From assembly GCA_015520875.1 (NCBI GenBank), contig WAPD01000102.1, positions 1 through 6,098 of the forward strand: a stretch of 6,098 nucleotides of DNA, given 5' to 3'. Below the pieces are notes generated by a model. The model did no database searches, was not told the origin of the DNA, and was given only the letters and a program-made list of their open reading frames with translations. Position 1 is the first letter of the stretch; the number at the start of each line of letters is the position of its first letter. The stretch comes from Microcaldota archaeon (lineage in GTDB: Archaea; Micrarchaeota; Micrarchaeia; Anstonellales; J096). The position numbers were made by a program, and so were the translations under genes. Below are positions 4,159-6,098 of the stretch, piece after piece.

Positions 4159-6098
4159 AATTTTTGCCTGAATTGTTCATAAAATGCAAGCATTTTAATA
4201 TCCACTGATGGTTTAACGCTTTTTGCGATTTCAATGATATCTTCATCTGTTAGGGTTTTGTTGGAAAGCTCTGCTTTTAATAGGGATTTTTTGATCTTTT
4301 CTGCTATGTGGGTTAAATCAGCGGGTGTGTATCCTTCTGTAATTTGAGCTATTTTTTCAATAACTTCGGGTTTTAAGAATTTCTTAAGGTGCATCTCCAA
4401 TAAAGCTTTTCTAACCTCCCTATTTGGCAACCCTATATACATAATTTTGTCTATTCTTCCAGGCCTTAACAAAGCAGGGTCTAACATATGGGGTAAATTG
4501 GTGGTTGCTATGAAGATAACGCCTTTCCTTCCTTTGATGCCATCCAATTCTTGCAATAATTGGCCCACTAGGGCATTGCTTCCTGTTCTTTTAGGTGCCA
4601 ATGTATCTATTTCATCTATTACAACAAGGGAAGGAGCATTTTCCCTTGCTCTGTTAAAAGCATCTTTTATTTTAGCTGCTGCTACGGTTGGTCCTTCTTT
4701 CAAGATCTCTGCTCCCGAAAGATAGATCAATGGCAACCCGAATTCTCCTGCTGTTGCCTTTAGAAAATAGGTTTTACCTGTTCCAGGAGGTCCAAACAAA
4801 AGGATTCCGGTAGCGCTTTTTAGCCCATATTTTTCAAACAATTCAGGCTTTTTCAAAGGAAGCTCTATATAGAGTTTCATTTCCTCTTTTAGTTCCTCCA
4901 TATTGACAACATCTTTATAGGTTATTTTGTTGGAATCCTCTTCTTTTTTATCCAACAACCTTCTTTCAAATTCTAATTTGAATTTTTCATATTCTTCCAA
5001 AAGGGAAAGGGAAACCGAAGGCTTTACCCTTTTTATCACATACATTAAATCATCTGTAGTTATAGGAAGCACTTTTTTTAGCTTCAATGCCTTTTCTGCA
5101 ACCAACCTTTTTGCCTCTTTCACCACATTGGCAATATCTGCTCCTGTAAAACGCTCTGTTTCTTGGGCCAATTTCTCATAATCTATGTTTTCATGGGGGA
5201 GGTTTTTCAAATGGACTTTGAAGATTTCCTTTCTCTCTTCTTTTGTTGGTGGTCTCATATAGATAACTTTATCTATTCTTCCCGGTCTTAACAAAGCAGG
5301 GTCTAACATATGGGGAACATTGGTTGCCCCTACAAATATAATAGGCTTCTCTTGCTTAAAACCATCCAATTCTTGCAATAAAACCGTTAACAACCTTTGT
5401 GTAGGATCATCGTGGGTGTAGCTGTCTCGCTTTTTAGCTATCATATCTATTTCATCAAAAAATAGAATAACAGGGGCTCTTTTTCTAGCCAGCTCAAACA
5501 ATTTTGCCAAGTTCTTTTCACTTTCTCCATATAGAGAGCTCAATAAATCAGAGGTTTTAACATAGAGAACAGGATAATTAATCTCGCGAGCTAAAGCAGC
5601 CATTAATAAGCTTTTTCCGGTTCCAGGAGGTCCGAACAGTAGCAATCCTTTAGCAGGCTTTAAACCATAGCTATATTGGATTTCTGCGCTTTGTAAAGGC
5701 ATTAAGATAGCATTTTTTAGCTCCCTTTTAACATCATCATAACCCCCAACGCTATCTAAATCAATATTGGAAGCTCCAAGCTCTCTCACAAAAGGAATTC
5801 CTTGGATATATTGTTGCTTTTTTATCTGAGATTCTTTAGATAAGGTAATTTTGTTTTTATTTAAATAATAGATAACAAATACAGGTAATATTGAATAAAA
5901 CACGATTGAGAGAGGGAAAGGCTTTTCTATCATGCTATAGATTAAATAATACCCTGGGATTAGCAAAAGTAAAGAAAGGGAAGAAGCTGCCTCCAAAGGA
6001 AAATCCTTTATTCTGATTATTCCGGTTAAATAAACAGGAACAAATAAAACAATGCTCCAAATAATGATTTGCAACAATAAAGTATCTTGGGTAATGCC
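4146..6098 (-). CDS. Membrane-anchored tandem AAA+ ATPase (Cdc48/FtsH-like rings, no protease); 5' end probably outside window
   Basis: Probably a membrane-bound hexameric unfoldase or protein extractor. Numbering starts at a TTG at 6075-6077. Residues 2-22, 29-49 and 54-72 are three hydrophobic segments, likely membrane helices. A short linker leads to D1 at about 105: Walker A GPPGTGKS 149-156, pore-loop Tyr183 in LYGES, Walker B FFDEID 206-211, sensor-1 Asn253, arginine fingers Arg264 and Arg267. D2 follows at about 385: GPPGTGKT 429-436, VIDEID 486-491, Asn527, Arg538 and Arg541. Both nucleotide sites look intact. D2 lacks the aromatic pore loop and GES motif (it has KEGPTVAAAK at 460-469). 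Each half ends in a similar VKPSV helical tail. There is no Cdc48 N domain (under 110 residues precede D1) and no zinc-protease HExxH, so it is neither classical Cdc48/VAT nor FtsH. The frame stays open to the right edge, and the TTG has no ribosome binding site, so the true start is probably beyond position 6098. EF-2 follows 35 bases downstream. Confidence 0.92.
   Translation of the reverse strand, partial: GITQDTLLLQIIIWSIVLFVPVYLTGIIRIKDFPLEAASSLSLLLLIPGYYLIYSMIEKPFPLSIVFYSILPVFVIYYLNKNKITLSKESQIKKQQYIQGIPFVRELGASNIDLDSVGGYDDVKRELKNAILMPLQSAEIQYSYGLKPAKGLLLFGPPGTGKSLLMAALAREINYPVLYVKTSDLLSSLYGESEKNLAKLFELARKRAPVILFFDEIDMIAKKRDSYTHDDPTQRLLTVLLQELDGFKQEKPIIFVGATNVPHMLDPALLRPGRIDKVIYMRPPTKEERKEIFKVHLKNLPHENIDYEKLAQETERFTGADIANVVKEAKRLVAEKALKLKKVLPITTDDLMYVIKRVKPSVSLSLLEEYEKFKLEFERRLLDKKEEDSNKITYKDVVNMEELKEEMKLYIELPLKKPELFEKYGLKSATGILLFGPPGTGKTYFLKATAGEFGLPLIYLSGAEILKEGPTVAAAKIKDAFNRARENAPSLVVIDEIDTLAPKRTGSNALVGQLLQELDGIKGRKGVIFIATTNLPHMLDPALLRPGRIDKIMYIGLPNREVRKALLEMHLKKFLKPEVIEKIAQITEGYTPADLTHIAEKIKKSLLKAELSNKTLTDEDIIEIAKSVKPSVDIKMLAFYEQFRQKLERI
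4465..4493. repeat. 29-base direct repeat, copy in ring D2
   Basis: An exact 29-base match to 5287-5315, 822 bases apart. It encodes the conserved P-H-M-L-D-P-A-L-L-R segment before the arginine fingers of the second AAA+ ring. A second exact match of 20 bases (4540-4559 and 5362-5381, encoding LLQELDG) has the same 822-base spacing, equal to 274 codons, the D1-D2 period. Confidence 0.85.
5287..5315. repeat. 29-base direct repeat, copy in ring D1
   Basis: The partner of 4465-4493, in the same position of the first AAA+ ring. The identity at DNA level, including third codon positions, exceeds what protein conservation needs and points to internal duplication with gene conversion, or to strong codon preference. 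Confidence 0.85.

Noticed and set aside
3881..4171. 96-codon + strand frame over the start of EF-2
   Set aside because: It is antisense to the P-loop and switch regions of EF-2, so its codons are dictated by that gene.
4431..5288. Loss of arginine fingers, suggested by RIDK in both rings where many relatives have RFDR
   Set aside because: The fingers known from p97 and FtsH are the two arginines of RxGR, and both are present in each ring (Arg264/Arg267 and Arg538/Arg541).
6075..6077. TTG as the true start of the ATPase
   Set aside because: The frame is open to the window edge, no Shine-Dalgarno sequence precedes the TTG, and the next ATG (residue 49) would remove two membrane helices. The start is more likely outside the window, though TTG cannot be ruled out.
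4146..6098. FtsH or proteasome-activating ATPase
   Set aside because: There are two AAA+ rings, no HExxH protease after them, no N-terminal coiled coil and no HbYX tail (the protein ends in LERI).

Overview
The window looks archaeal. It carries an archaeal-type elongation factor 2 (730 residues, diphthamide-loop histidine present, typical archaeal C-terminal tail), a Cdc48-like tandem AAA+ ATPase, purine-rich ribosome binding sites close to GGAGGTGAT, and terminators rich in T. The DNA is A+T-rich, with many AGA/AGG arginine and ATA isoleucine codons. I cannot place it more finely. A small-genome (DPANN-like) lineage is possible but only a guess.

Layout: two transcription units converge. On the + strand, positions 1-1747 hold the 3' end of cysteinyl-tRNA synthetase (1-318, cut by the left edge) followed by two tandem, paralogous HAD-superfamily hydrolases (315-1034 and 1031-1747). 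Each junction is a 4-base stop/start overlap (GTGA, then ATGA), so the three cistrons are probably co-translated. A hairpin plus T-run at 1778-1812 ends this unit. On the - strand, a membrane-anchored double-AAA+ ATPase (4146-6098, its 5' end probably beyond the right edge) is followed after 35 bases by elongation factor 2 (1918-4110). A T-rich tract lies just past the EF-2 stop. The 170-base convergent gap (1748-1917) holds only terminator-like sequence.

How the genes fit together: CysRS and EF-2 are core translation genes. The HAD pair has intact phosphatase motifs except that the first copy has His in place of the second Asp of motif I, which suggests the duplicates have diverged in function. 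The ATPase has about three N-terminal membrane helices, no room for a Cdc48 N domain, two complete nucleotide sites, and no protease domain. Its second ring lacks the usual aromatic pore loop. It could be a membrane-protein extractor or unfoldase in an organism without FtsH, but that is inference.

I see no mobile elements, CRISPR, tRNA or rRNA. The most interesting items are the ATPase architecture and the motif I substitution in the tandem HAD pair. Nothing here proves a new system.
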